From the NCBI GenBank assembly GCA_946552115.1, contig CAMNRH010000008.1, positions 40,709-104,708 on the forward strand: DNA of 64,000 nt, in the 5' to 3' direction. The notes beneath the pieces are model-generated. The model saw only the letters and a program-made list of their open reading frames with translations, was not told the origin of the DNA and did not search any database. A program made the position numbers and the translations under genes. Origin of the DNA: an uncultured Lachnospiraceae bacterium. Lineage in GTDB: Bacteria > Bacillota > Clostridia > Lachnospirales > Lachnospiraceae. Below, one piece after another: positions 6,314-15,498 of this stretch (its first letter is position 1; the number at the start of each line of letters is the position of its first letter).

Positions 6314-8425
6314 ATGGTTAATTTTGGGAAAAAAGTGGTAAAGCACAGGGTGCTGATACTGATTATCAGTGTATTGCTTTTGATACCTGCTTTACTGGGG
6401 TATGTAAATACCAGGATTAATTACGATGTTCTTACATATCTCCCGCAGGATATCGAGACCATGGAAGGACAGGACATTATGGTGGAGGATTTCGGCATAG
6501 GAGCATTCTCCATGTTTGTTGTAGACGGGATGGAGAATAAGGATGTTGTAAAGCTGAAAAGCCGGATTGAGGAAGTAGACCATGTGGAGAAGGTTCTCTG
6601 GTATGATTCGCTGATGGATATTTCTGTGCCGGAGAGCATGCTGCCGGATAAGCTGTATCAGATGTTCAATTCAGATACGGGGACAATGATGGCAGTGTTC
6701 TTTGATGATACGACCTCGGCGGACGGTACGTTGGACGCGGTGAAAGTGATTCGGGGGATTGCCGATAAGCAGTGTTTCTTAAGCGGAATGTCCGGAATCG
6801 TATTGGATACCAAGGAATTGTCCGAGCGGGAAACTCCGATTTATGTGCTGATAGCGGTTGTGTTGTCCACAATCGTACTGGGACTTACAATGGATTCCTT
6901 TTTTGTGCCGATTTTATTTTTGCTGAGTATCGGGATGGCGATTGTTTATAATTTGGGAAGCAATATTCTGATGGGGGAGATTTCCTATATTACAAAAGCA
7001 CTTGCCGCGGTTTTGCAGCTCGGAGTGACAATGGATTATTCTATTTTCCTGATGCACAGCTACGAGGAGCAGCAGGAGAGATTTGCAGGAGATAAGAAGC
7101 GCGCGATGGCGCATGCGATTTCCCAGACCTTTTCCTCGGTTATCGGAAGCTCGATTACGACGGTTGCCGGATTTATCGCACTGTGCTTCATGAGCTTTAC
7201 ACTGGGGCTTGATATCGGAATTGTGATGGCAAAGGGCGTTATATTCGGCGTGATTGCCTGCATTACCATCCTTCCGTCCATGATTTTGTGCTGTGATAAG
7301 CTGATTGAAAAAACGAGGCATAAGCCGCTGCTTCCGAATATCGGAAGAATATCGGATAAGGTGACGAAGCATTACGGAGTTTATGTTTTAATTTTTCTGA
7401 TTTTGCTTGGACCGGCAATATACGGAAACAGCCATACGGGTGTTTATTACAAGCTGGACGATTCGCTTCCGGAAAATTTGCCGAGTATTCAGGCAAATAC
7501 AAAGCTCAATCAGGATTATAATATGAATACGACTCATGTGCTGTTATTAAAGAGTGATATTTCTGCCTCGGATGTAAGCCGGATGCTCAAAAGGATTGAG
7601 GATGTGGACGGGGTAAAATGGGCGCTTGGATTAAACTCGGTTGTGGGTCCCGGAATTCCGACCGGTATGCTTCCGGATTCGGCTTCGGGTATGCTGAAAA
7701 ATGATAATTATCAGATGATGATGATTAATTCGGAGTATGAGGTTGCCACGGACGAGGTCAATGAACAGATTGCGGAAATTAATAAAATTACCGATGAGTA
7801 TGATAAGGAAGCGATGCTTGTAGGAGAGGCGCCGCTTACAAAGGATTTGATAGATATTACGGATACGGACTTCCGGACGGTAAGTATTGTTTCCATCGGA
7901 ATCATATTTATCATTATATTGATTTTATTCCGTTCGATTACACTGCCGCTTATTCTGGTAGGTATTATTGAGTTTGCCATATTCGTAAATATGGGAATAC
8001 CGTGTTATACGGGGACAGAGCTTCCGTTTGTTGCATCAATTGTAATCGGGACGATTCAGCTCGGTGCGACGGTAGATTATGCAATTCTTATGACAACCCG
8101 TTATAAGAGAGAGCGGAGCTGCGGAGCCGGAAAATATGACGCCATTACGACGGCACATCAGGCGTCGGCCCAGTCGGTTATTGTAAGCGCGTTAAGCTTT
8201 TTTGCCGCTACCATCGGAGTGGGATTATATTCCAATATTGATATGATTAGCTCTTTATGTATTTTGATGGCCAGAGGAGCGATTATCAGTATGGTTGTAG
8301 TTGTATTTGTTCTTCCGTCCATGTTTATGGTGTTTGATAAAGTAATCGTAAAAACGAGCAGGGATTTTTTGCCGAAGAAAGCGAAAGCGCAAAAGACGGA
8401 CTGGAAAGACAAAACTGCCGTATAG
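6314..8425 (+). CDS. MMPL-family RND transporter
   Basis: A 703-residue RND-superfamily membrane protein of MmpL/YdfJ type. It has an internal duplication: helix 1, a large extracytoplasmic domain (about 35-170), five helices, then the same pattern again from about residue 356. Both halves carry the family motif in helix 4/10: LGVTMDYS with Asp241-Tyr242 and LGATVDYA with Asp588-Tyr589, the proton-relay position in MmpL proteins. It is followed 45 bp later by a secreted coiled-coil protein, a common Firmicute pairing. MMPL proteins export lipids or amphipathic compounds; the cargo here is unknown. Confidence 0.93.
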   Translation: MVNFGKKVVKHRVLILIISVLLLIPALLGYVNTRINYDVLTYLPQDIETMEGQDIMVEDFGIGAFSMFVVDGMENKDVVKLKSRIEEVDHVEKVLWYDSLMDISVPESMLPDKLYQMFNSDTGTMMAVFFDDTTSADGTLDAVKVIRGIADKQCFLSGMSGIVLDTKELSERETPIYVLIAVVLSTIVLGLTMDSFFVPILFLLSIGMAIVYNLGSNILMGEISYITKALAAVLQLGVTMDYSIFLMHSYEEQQERFAGDKKRAMAHAISQTFSSVIGSSITTVAGFIALCFMSFTLGLDIGIVMAKGVIFGVIACITILPSMILCCDKLIEKTRHKPLLPNIGRISDKVTKHYGVYVLIFLILLGPAIYGNSHTGVYYKLDDSLPENLPSIQANTKLNQDYNMNTTHVLLLKSDISASDVSRMLKRIEDVDGVKWALGLNSVVGPGIPTGMLPDSASGMLKNDNYQMMMINSEYEVATDEVNEQIAEINKITDEYDKEAMLVGEAPLTKDLIDITDTDFRTVSIVSIGIIFIIILILFRSITLPLILVGIIEFAIFVNMGIPCYTGTELPFVASIVIGTIQLGATVDYAILMTTRYKRERSCGAGKYDAITTAHQASAQSVIVSALSFFAATIGVGLYSNIDMISSLCILMARGAIISMVVVVFVLPSMFMVFDKVIVKTSRDFLPKKAKAQKTDWKDKTAV

Positions 8426-8470
8426 CGGCGGAAACAAATGAAATGATAAGCAGGAAGGAGCAATATTAGT

Positions 8471-10465
8471 ATGAATATGAATGATAAAATTAAAAAAAGA
8501 ATGCTTGCAGGCGCGGTAGCAGTTGCAGTAGGAGTAGCTTCGTTCGGGGCTTATGAATACAGCAGGCCGGAGATGTCTTCGGTCCGCGCCGGGGAGGATA
8601 CGGAAAAACTAAAGGAAGCGGCGGAAGAAGTATTGGGAGACAGCACGTCAGAGGAAGCGAAGACATTTTTTAAGGATGAATCCGTATATGTAAAAGCGGA
8701 CGCCGCCGGCAATGTGGAGGAGACGACAGTTACAGAGTGGCTTAAGAATCCGGGAAAGGGCGAGCTTACCGACAGCTCCGAGCTTCAGGATATTGAGAAT
8801 ATCAAGGGGGAGGAGACTTTTGAAAAGGGGAAAAACGGCGAGCTTGTCTGGAAAGCGGACGGTGAGGATATTTACTATCAGGGCACGATAAAAAAGGAGC
8901 TTCCGGTAGAGGTAAAAGTATCCTACAAGCTGAACGGCAAAAGCGTAACGGCAGAAAATTTAAAAGGTAAGGATGGAAAGGTAGAGATCCATATTGACTA
9001 TATAAATAAGTCAAAGGAAAAAACGTCTGTAAATAAAAAGAAAGTAGAGATGTATACACCGTTTACGGTCGTAACGGCACTGATGCTCCCCACAGAGGAG
9101 TATAAAAATGTGTCGATAGACAACGGAAAGGTTATATCGGATGCCGATAAGGATATTGTAGTAGGGCTTGCATTCCCCGGGCTTAAGGAAAATCTGAAGC
9201 TCGATAAGCTGGATGTAAATATTCCGGAGAGTGTAACGATTACCGCGGATGTAAAAAAGGCAAGCATCGGACCGACTGTGACAGTGGCGTCTGCAGATGT
9301 TATTGATAAGCTGGGCTTTGATAAGGTAAATGATTTTGACAGCTTTGAGGATTCTATCGGGGAGCTTGACGGTGCGGCAAAGCAGCTGGTTGACGGCTCC
9401 GGTGAGCTGGCGGACGGCGCCAATACATTAAACAGTAAGGCGGCGGAGCTCACAAGCGGCGTGAATGAGGTGGCAAACGGCGTAAATGCGTATGTGGGCG
9501 GCGTGAATGAGCTGGCAGCCGGAAGTGAGCAGCTGACCGCGGGCGCAGACGCTTTAAGACAGGGTGCGGCGACGGCTCAGCAGGGAATCGCATCGGCAAA
9601 ATCCGGAGCGGATACGCTGGTTGCGAATTATGATGCGGTTGTAGGAGGAGCAAATAGCTTGAGCGCGGGGCTTAAGGAGTTAAGCGGAGCGCTTGGCCAG
9701 GGCGGGATTTCGGCTCCGAGTATTGACGTGTCGGGTGCTTTGTCAGGAGAGATCGGCGGAATTGCGGCACAGATGGCAAGCGGGGCTGCAAATGCGATTC
9801 CGGCGGAAGCGTGGACGGCTCTGGAAGCGAGCGGCCTTACGAAAGACGCTTATGTGGCAGGGCTCACCAGTCAGTATGCCGCTGCGCTGTCAGGTATCGG
9901 ACCGAAGATCGAAGGCCAGATTAGCGGTACGATACAGGAGGTGGAAGCTCAGGTTCAGGGAAGTATGAATACGATTAAGCAGAATGTAGACGCTCTGTCC
10001 GCAGGGGCAGACAGTCTTGCGGCGGGTGTCGGACAGCTTAAAAACGGAACGGTACAGCTCCAGGGCGGTCTGGCTCAGTTAAATGACGGAAGCGGCGCGC
10101 TTGTACAGGGGACAAATGATTTGTATAACGGCGCATATGCCCTGCAGCAGGGTGCGGCCAAGTTAAACGATGCCGGAAGCGTTCTTCAGGTCGGCACACA
10201 GAAGCTTAAAAACGGCGGCGCGCAATTTGCGGACGGCGTAAACCAGCTTGCGGGCGGCAGCAATACGCTGGCTTCCGGAATGAATGAGTTTAAAACATCC
10301 GGAATTGATCAGCTGACCGATATATTTAACGGGGATATTAAGAATGTTACGGCCAGAATTGACGCGATGAAAAAGCTGGGAGAAAAGTATCATTCCTTTG
10401 CAGGCATGCAAAAGGACGCCGATGGAAGTACAAAATTTATTATAGAAACAAAAGGAATTGAATAG
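8471..10465 (+). CDS. Secreted xxxLxxG-repeat (YhgE/Pip-like) protein
   Basis: A 664-residue protein with an N-terminal signal or anchor (about residues 8-28, MLAGAVAVAVGVASFGA), a beta-rich middle region (30-290) and a long region (about 295-640) of Leu/Gly heptads such as ELADGANTLNSKAAELTSGV. This is the xxxLxxG repeat class found in YhgE/Pip-like proteins, here without the usual C-terminal membrane helices. A second ATG two codons downstream is an alternative start. It is cotranscribed with the MMPL transporter and probably forms an extracytoplasmic helical extension or partner for it. That role is inferred from the recurring gene pair, not shown. Confidence 0.85.
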   Translation: MNMNDKIKKRMLAGAVAVAVGVASFGAYEYSRPEMSSVRAGEDTEKLKEAAEEVLGDSTSEEAKTFFKDESVYVKADAAGNVEETTVTEWLKNPGKGELTDSSELQDIENIKGEETFEKGKNGELVWKADGEDIYYQGTIKKELPVEVKVSYKLNGKSVTAENLKGKDGKVEIHIDYINKSKEKTSVNKKKVEMYTPFTVVTALMLPTEEYKNVSIDNGKVISDADKDIVVGLAFPGLKENLKLDKLDVNIPESVTITADVKKASIGPTVTVASADVIDKLGFDKVNDFDSFEDSIGELDGAAKQLVDGSGELADGANTLNSKAAELTSGVNEVANGVNAYVGGVNELAAGSEQLTAGADALRQGAATAQQGIASAKSGADTLVANYDAVVGGANSLSAGLKELSGALGQGGISAPSIDVSGALSGEIGGIAAQMASGAANAIPAEAWTALEASGLTKDAYVAGLTSQYAAALSGIGPKIEGQISGTIQEVEAQVQGSMNTIKQNVDALSAGADSLAAGVGQLKNGTVQLQGGLAQLNDGSGALVQGTNDLYNGAYALQQGAAKLNDAGSVLQVGTQKLKNGGAQFADGVNQLAGGSNTLASGMNEFKTSGIDQLTDIFNGDIKNVTARIDAMKKLGEKYHSFAGMQKDADGSTKFIIETKGIE

Positions 10466-10472
10466 CCGTATC

Positions 10473-10523
10473 AATAAAGGGGCAGACCGGTTCGCGTACG
10501 GAGCGGTCTGCCTCTTTATTTAT
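10473..10523 (+). terminator. Rho-independent terminator of MMPL operon
   Basis: Stem 10473-10489 with 10504-10520 (one G-T type mismatch, core GGCAGACCG/CGGTCTGCC), ending in CTCTTTATTTAT. It begins eight bases after the stop codon. Confidence 0.85.
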
Positions 10524-10632
10524 ATATGCGAAGAAAATAGCAATTGAAATCACAGGGATGAGATGATAGAATTTTAAATAGCCGGGTAAAGTATATAACA
10601 GAGATATTTCGGATAAGAAAGGAAGATAGAAA

Positions 10633-10962
10633 ATGGTTGGGTATAAGAATATTGTAAAGAAGCAGATACTGGAATTAAAGGAGCAGGTCAGTTATCAGGA
10701 AGGACAGGTTGTGAGTAAAACACTTGTTCAGAATCAGGCGGTCAGCGTAACATTATTTGCATTTGAAAAGGATGAGGAAATCAGTACTCATGAATCCGGC
10801 GGAGATGCGATGGTGACGGTACTTGAAGGCACAGGAAAGTTTACAATTGACGGAACAGAGTATATTCTTGAAGCAGGGAAAAGTATTATTATGCCGGCAG
10901 GAAAGCCGCATGCGGTATATGGTCAGGAGCGTTTTAAAATGCTTTTAACAGTCGTGTTTTAG
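10633..10962 (+). CDS. Small cupin-domain protein
   Basis: A 109-residue single-domain cupin_2 protein. The two cupin motifs are visible: STHESGGDAMVTVLEGTGKFTI shows the first His/Glu pattern in shortened form, and ILEAGKSIIMPAGKPHAV gives motif 2 with its His. It starts at ATG 10633 after AAGGAAG. The methyltransferase follows 20 bp downstream, perhaps as an operon. Cupins of this size bind a metal or small ligand; the substrate cannot be named. Confidence 0.85.
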   Translation: MVGYKNIVKKQILELKEQVSYQEGQVVSKTLVQNQAVSVTLFAFEKDEEISTHESGGDAMVTVLEGTGKFTIDGTEYILEAGKSIIMPAGKPHAVYGQERFKMLLTVVF

Positions 10963-10982
10963 TGTAGAACGAGGTGGATGTT

Positions 10983-11750
10983 ATGGAAGCATACGCAGGT
11001 TTTGCTGAGGTGTATGATATTTTCATGGATAATGTTCCCTATCAGGAATGGAGCCGGTATCTGCGCACACTTTTTCTGGAATACGGCATAGAGGACGGTC
11101 TTATGCTGGAGCTTGGCTGCGGGACGGGAAGTATGACAGAATATATGGCCGGATACGGATACGACATGATTGGCGTGGATCATTCCGGGGAAATGCTGGA
11201 GCTTGCCGTGAGGAAAAAGGAAAAAAGCGGACATGATATTCTTTATCTTCAGCAGGATATGGAAGAATTTGAACTTTACGGAACCGTGCGGGGGGTGTTC
11301 AGCGTCTGTGATTCTCTCAACTATATTTTGGAGGAAGAAGGGCTTTTAAAGGTATTTCGTCTTGTGAATAATTATCTGGATCCGGGAGGTGTTTTTCTCT
11401 TTGATTTTAATACGGAATATAAATACCGGGAAGTTTTGGGAGAACAGATCATTGCGGAAAACCGGGAGGACGGAAGCTTTATCTGGGACAATTATTATGA
11501 TGAGGAAGAGAAAATTAATGAGTACGGCCTGACGCTTTTTATTAAGGAGAGTGAATGTGCGGGACTGTACAGGAAATATGAGGAGACTCATTTTCAGAAA
11601 GCATACACGCTTGGAAAGATAAAGGAGCTTCTTAAGAAGTCGGGACTTATATTTACAGCGGCCTACGATGCCTATACAAGGCAGCCGCCAAAGAAAGACA
11701 GTGAGAGAATCTGTGTTGTGGCAAGAGAGCGCGGAAAGGGAAAGGAATAA
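10983..11750 (+). CDS. Class I SAM-dependent methyltransferase
   Basis: A 255-residue protein with the Rossmann methyltransferase core: motif I LELGCGTGSMTEYM (near residue 40), the acidic end of strand 2 in GVDHSGEML, and DSLNYIL downstream. Similar proteins occur across Clostridia with an unknown acceptor. ATG 10983 follows GAGG at 8 bp; an in-frame GTG three codons earlier is the alternative. The stop lies 7 bp before hslO, so the genes are likely cotranscribed. Confidence 0.88.
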   Translation: MEAYAGFAEVYDIFMDNVPYQEWSRYLRTLFLEYGIEDGLMLELGCGTGSMTEYMAGYGYDMIGVDHSGEMLELAVRKKEKSGHDILYLQQDMEEFELYGTVRGVFSVCDSLNYILEEEGLLKVFRLVNNYLDPGGVFLFDFNTEYKYREVLGEQIIAENREDGSFIWDNYYDEEEKINEYGLTLFIKESECAGLYRKYEETHFQKAYTLGKIKELLKKSGLIFTAAYDAYTRQPPKKDSERICVVARERGKGKE

Positions 11751-11757
11751 AGAACAA

Positions 11758-12633
11758 ATGAAAGATTATATTGTAAGAGCGACAGCGGCGGGAGGACAGG
11801 CAAGGGCCTTTGCTGCTACGACAGGCGGACTTGTGGAGGAGGCAAGGAGACGGCATGATACAAGTCCTGTGGCGACGGCTGCGCTTGGAAGGCTTTTAAG
11901 CGCGGGCGCCATGATGGGGAGCATGATGAAAAATGATTCAGATATGCTGACGCTTCAGATTCGCTCGGGAGGCCCCATTGGAGGGATTACCGTAACGGCA
12001 GACAGCCATGCCAATGTAAAGGGCTATGTGCTGAATCCGAAAGTGATGCTTCCGCCGAAAAACGGAAAGCTTGACGTGGGCGGAGCAGTCGGCGTGGGTC
12101 TTTTGCAGGTCATTAAGGATATGGGACTTAAGGAGCCGTATTCCGGACAGACTGTCCTTGTGAGCAGCGAGATTGCTGAGGATTTGACCTATTATTTTGC
12201 TAATTCGGAGCAGGTGCCGTCCACCGTAGGACTCGGAGTTTTGATGGAAAAGGACAATACGGTTAAATGTGCGGGAGGCTTTATTATTCAGCTTATGCCC
12301 TTTGCGGAGGAAAAGACGATCAGCAGGCTCGAGGAAAATCTGAAACAGGTTACGTCTGTGACGACGCTTTTAGATAAGGGCTATACGCCCGAGCAGCTTT
12401 TGGAGACGCTGCTTGGAAATCTTGGTCTGGAAATTACCGATACGATAGATACAAGGTTTTACTGTAACTGCTCAAAGGAACGTGTAGAGCAGGCAGTTGT
12501 CAGTATCGGAAGAAAGGATATTCAGGAAATGATTGAGGAGGGTGAGGACATTGAGGTGAAGTGTCATTTCTGTAATACGGCGTACCAATATTCGATTGAA
12601 GATTTAAAACGGATTATAAAAAGAAGCAGATAA
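11758..12633 (+). CDS. hslO: Redox-regulated chaperone Hsp33
   Basis: A 291-residue holdase starting MKDYIVRATAAGGQARAFAA. The C-terminal zinc site is intact: Cys236-x-Cys238 and Cys269-x-x-Cys272 (CNC and CHFC). In this family, oxidation of these four cysteines releases zinc and switches on chaperone activity in the cytoplasm. The reading frame extends upstream into the methyltransferase gene, but the start at 11758 matches the family N-terminus and follows AAGGAATAA. Confidence 0.97.
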   Translation: MKDYIVRATAAGGQARAFAATTGGLVEEARRRHDTSPVATAALGRLLSAGAMMGSMMKNDSDMLTLQIRSGGPIGGITVTADSHANVKGYVLNPKVMLPPKNGKLDVGGAVGVGLLQVIKDMGLKEPYSGQTVLVSSEIAEDLTYYFANSEQVPSTVGLGVLMEKDNTVKCAGGFIIQLMPFAEEKTISRLEENLKQVTSVTTLLDKGYTPEQLLETLLGNLGLEITDTIDTRFYCNCSKERVEQAVVSIGRKDIQEMIEEGEDIEVKCHFCNTAYQYSIEDLKRIIKRSR

Positions 12634-12648
12634 GGCGGAGGAAAGAAA

Positions 12649-14562
12649 ATGAAGCACGGGTTTGTAAAGGTAGCGGCGGTCACTCCTGATATTCGAGTGG
12701 CCGATGTGGCCTATAATACAGAACAGATATGCAGGAAGATAGATGAGACGACAGAAAGCGGAGCAAAAATAGTAGTTTTTCCTGAGCTGTGTGTCACCGG
12801 GTATACCTGCGGGGATTTATTTACGCAGGAGCTGCTTCTTAAGAAAGCAAGAGAGGCGCTTCATGCTATTAAAGAGCATACGAAAGGAAAGGACGGACTG
12901 ATTTTTGTCGGTGTTCCGCTGGCGGTACAGGGGGAGCTTTATAACGTGGCAGCGGCGTTGAATGACGGAAAGATTTTAGGGCTTACCACAAAGAGCTTTC
13001 TTCCGAATTATGGGGAATTTTATGAGATGCGTCAGTTTTGTGCCGGACCGGAAGCAGCGGAGGAAATACTGTTTGACGGAGAGCTGCTTCCCTTTGGGCC
13101 TAAGCTTCTGTTTGTAGAAAAAGAGCTGGATTCCCTTATCGTATCGGCGGAGATTTGTGAGGATGTGTGGTCTGCCGTACCGCCGAGTATTGAGGCCGCA
13201 AGAGAAGGGGCGGTCATTATTGTGAATTGCTCTGCCAGCGATGAGACGATAGGAAAGGAGGCCTATAGAAACAGCTTGATTTCCGGACAATCCGCAAGAC
13301 TGATTTGCGGTTATGTATACGCCAATGCGGGAGAGGGAGAGTCGACAACGGATCTTGTATTCGGCGGACATAACCTGATTGCGGAGAACGGGGTGGTATT
13401 AGAGGAGGGAAAACGCTTCGAAAACAGCGTGATTTATTCCGAAATTGATATACAGAGGATGAACAGCGAACGCCGAAGGAATACAACCTTTCAGGCGGCA
13501 AAGGCGCACAGACTTAAGAGAATTCCGTTTTCTGTAAGGGCGGAGGAAACGGAGCTTACAAGAAGGTTTTTCTCCCGGCCCTTTGTTCCGGAAGGAGAAA
13601 AAGAAAAAGCGAAACGCTGCGAGGAGATCCTTACGATACAGGCGATGGGGCTTAAAAAACGTCTGGCACACACAAAGTCTGAAAGTGCGGTTGTCGGTAT
13701 TTCGGGCGGACTGGATTCCACCCTTGCGCTGCTTGTGACAGCGAAAGCTTTTGACGGGCTGGGACTTGACAGAAACAAAATTACCGCGGTTACGATGCCC
13801 TGCTTCGGAACAACGGACAGAACCTATCAGAATGCCTGCAAGATGTCTGTAAGGCTTGGGGCGAAGCTTCAGGAGGTGCCGATTGGCGATGCGGTGCTTC
13901 AGCATTTTAAGGATATCGGGCATCAGGCGGGGAATCATGATGTGACCTATGAAAATGCGCAGGCGAGAGAGCGGACGCAGGTTCTTATGGATATTGCCAA
14001 TCAGACGGGCGGCCTTGTGATTGGAACCGGAGATATGTCGGAGCTGGCGCTTGGCTGGGCGACCTACAACGGCGATCACATGTCCATGTATGGGGTCAAT
14101 GCTTCTGTTCCCAAAACGCTTGTCAGACATCTGGTACACTATTATGCGGATACCTGTGGAGACGTCCTTTTGAAAGAGGTGCTCTATGATGTGCTGGATA
14201 CACCGGTAAGTCCGGAATTACTTCCGCCGAAGGACGGGGAGATTGCACAGAAGACAGAGGACCTGGTAGGCCCCTATGAGCTGCATGACTTTTATCTTTA
14301 CTATATGCTTCGTTTTGGCTATACGCCGGAGAAGATTTATCGGATTGCTAAGCTGGCATTTTCAGGGGAATATGAGGATGAGGTTATTTATAAATGGCTT
14401 GGCACATTTTACCGGAGATTTTTTTCCCAGCAGTTTAAACGGTCCTGTCTGCCGGACGGTCCGAAAGTCGGAACGGTGGCGCTGTCACCCAGAGGAGATT
14501 GGAGAATGCCGAGTGATGCGTGTGCGGCGGCGTGGATAGAGGAGCTGGAGCAGATAAAATAA
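12649..14562 (+). CDS. nadE: Glutamine-dependent NAD+ synthetase
   Basis: A 637-residue two-domain enzyme making NAD+ from nicotinic acid adenine dinucleotide, ATP and glutamine. The N-terminal nitrilase-like amidase (1-280) keeps the Glu46, Lys115, Cys170 triad (PELCVTGY, KSFLPNYGEFYE, AEICEDVW). The C-terminal synthetase has the ATP loop GISGGLDSTLALL near residue 350 and ends with the expected DWRMPSDA segment. It starts at ATG 12649 after GGCGGAGGAAAG, 15 bp after hslO. Confidence 0.98.
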   Translation: MKHGFVKVAAVTPDIRVADVAYNTEQICRKIDETTESGAKIVVFPELCVTGYTCGDLFTQELLLKKAREALHAIKEHTKGKDGLIFVGVPLAVQGELYNVAAALNDGKILGLTTKSFLPNYGEFYEMRQFCAGPEAAEEILFDGELLPFGPKLLFVEKELDSLIVSAEICEDVWSAVPPSIEAAREGAVIIVNCSASDETIGKEAYRNSLISGQSARLICGYVYANAGEGESTTDLVFGGHNLIAENGVVLEEGKRFENSVIYSEIDIQRMNSERRRNTTFQAAKAHRLKRIPFSVRAEETELTRRFFSRPFVPEGEKEKAKRCEEILTIQAMGLKKRLAHTKSESAVVGISGGLDSTLALLVTAKAFDGLGLDRNKITAVTMPCFGTTDRTYQNACKMSVRLGAKLQEVPIGDAVLQHFKDIGHQAGNHDVTYENAQARERTQVLMDIANQTGGLVIGTGDMSELALGWATYNGDHMSMYGVNASVPKTLVRHLVHYYADTCGDVLLKEVLYDVLDTPVSPELLPPKDGEIAQKTEDLVGPYELHDFYLYYMLRFGYTPEKIYRIAKLAFSGEYEDEVIYKWLGTFYRRFFSQQFKRSCLPDGPKVGTVALSPRGDWRMPSDACAAAWIEELEQIK

Positions 14563-14592
14563 AAGACAATACAATGCATTGAATGAAAGCAG

Positions 14593-14620
14593 AGGCCGCC
14601 ACTGTTAAAAGTGACGGCCT
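14593..14620. terminator. Terminator between nadE and S1 gene
   Basis: Hairpin AGGCCGCCACT (14593-14603) with AGTGACGGCCT (14610-14620), one mismatch. It lies between two convergent genes and could act on both. The T-run on the plus side is short (TTTGTGAC). Confidence 0.65.
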
Positions 14621-14636
14621 TTGTGACAGGCGTAAG

Positions 14637-15335
14637 CTACAGCTTAATATTTTTAAACAAATCTCCGAGACTTGTTCCGATTCTTTCGGATTTTGGAATC
14701 TCAACCTTTGTCTCCGGCTCTTCATGAACCTCTTCAAGAGCTTTCATGCTGAGACTGATTTTTCCGTCCTTTACGCCGATGATTTTAACGGAAACCTCGT
14801 CGCCGGCCTTTAATACATCTTTTGGTGCTTTTACGCGCTTCTGGCTTATCTGAGATACGTGCACCAGTCCGGAGAGTCCGTCGTTTAAACGTACAAATGC
14901 TCCGTAATTCTGGAGTGTCTCAACGACACCGGTAGTTACAGTCCCGATTTTCACATTTGCAATTTTTTCTTCCAGGGCTTTCCGTTCTTTTTCCTTTAGG
15001 ATTTCCCTTGCGGACAGAACAAGACGGTTATTTGCCTGATCAACGTCGATCACCTGAACCTCGATATCCTTAAGAAGATAGGTTTCCAAATCCTCAATAT
15101 AAGACAGAGACAGCTTGGATGCCGGAATAAATCCGCGAAGCCCCTCTACCATAGCGATAGCGCCGCCGTTTACGATACCCTCGATTTTTACAGGGAGAAC
15201 CGTTTTCTTTTCCATATAGGACTGAACAACATTCCACGGATTTGCATCGTCAAAATGTTCTTCTAAATCTGCCATTGTCATTTCATCGGCAGAATTTTCT
15301 ACTTTTGTTTCTTCTTGTAATAATTCTTCACTCAT
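14637..15335 (-). CDS. Two-domain S1 RNA-binding protein
   Basis: A 232-residue protein starting MSEELLQEETKVENSADEM. It holds two S1 OB-fold domains: residues about 42-110 (VKIEGIVNGGAIAMVEGLRGFIP) and 125-200 (VTTGVVETLQNYGAFVRLNDGLSGLVHVS). Clostridia carry such short S1-like proteins, sometimes annotated as ribosomal protein S1, but the six-domain E. coli protein is far longer. The start at 15335 follows AGGAAGGAA and a promoter lies at 15379-15407; an upstream in-frame ATG at 15407 overlaps that promoter and is unlikely. Role: RNA binding, perhaps in translation. Confidence 0.93.
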   Translation of the reverse strand: MSEELLQEETKVENSADEMTMADLEEHFDDANPWNVVQSYMEKKTVLPVKIEGIVNGGAIAMVEGLRGFIPASKLSLSYIEDLETYLLKDIEVQVIDVDQANNRLVLSAREILKEKERKALEEKIANVKIGTVTTGVVETLQNYGAFVRLNDGLSGLVHVSQISQKRVKAPKDVLKAGDEVSVKIIGVKDGKISLSMKALEEVHEEPETKVEIPKSERIGTSLGDLFKNIKL

Positions 15336-15378
15336 AGCAATTTCCTTCCTAATCCTTTGACTTTGTACATATGATGCT

Positions 15379-15407
15379 AGTATATCATAAACTTTCATGT
15401 TATTCAA
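15379..15407 (-). promoter_or_regulatory. Promoter of S1-domain gene
   Basis: On the minus strand: TTGAAT, 17 bp, TATACT, 44 bp upstream of the chosen ATG. Confidence 0.7.
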
Positions 15408-15498
15408 AGAAAATATAGAGATTTTCCGAAATTATAGTTGACGGATGCGGGAAAAAATGGCAAGCTAACTTTAAGAAATGACAGGATGAGGTGAAAAG

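Noticed and set aside
13399..14139. A 246-residue open frame on the minus strand inside nadE
   Set aside because: It is fully antisense to a conserved enzyme, has no ribosome site and its protein is Arg/His/Cys-rich nonsense typical of a shadow frame.
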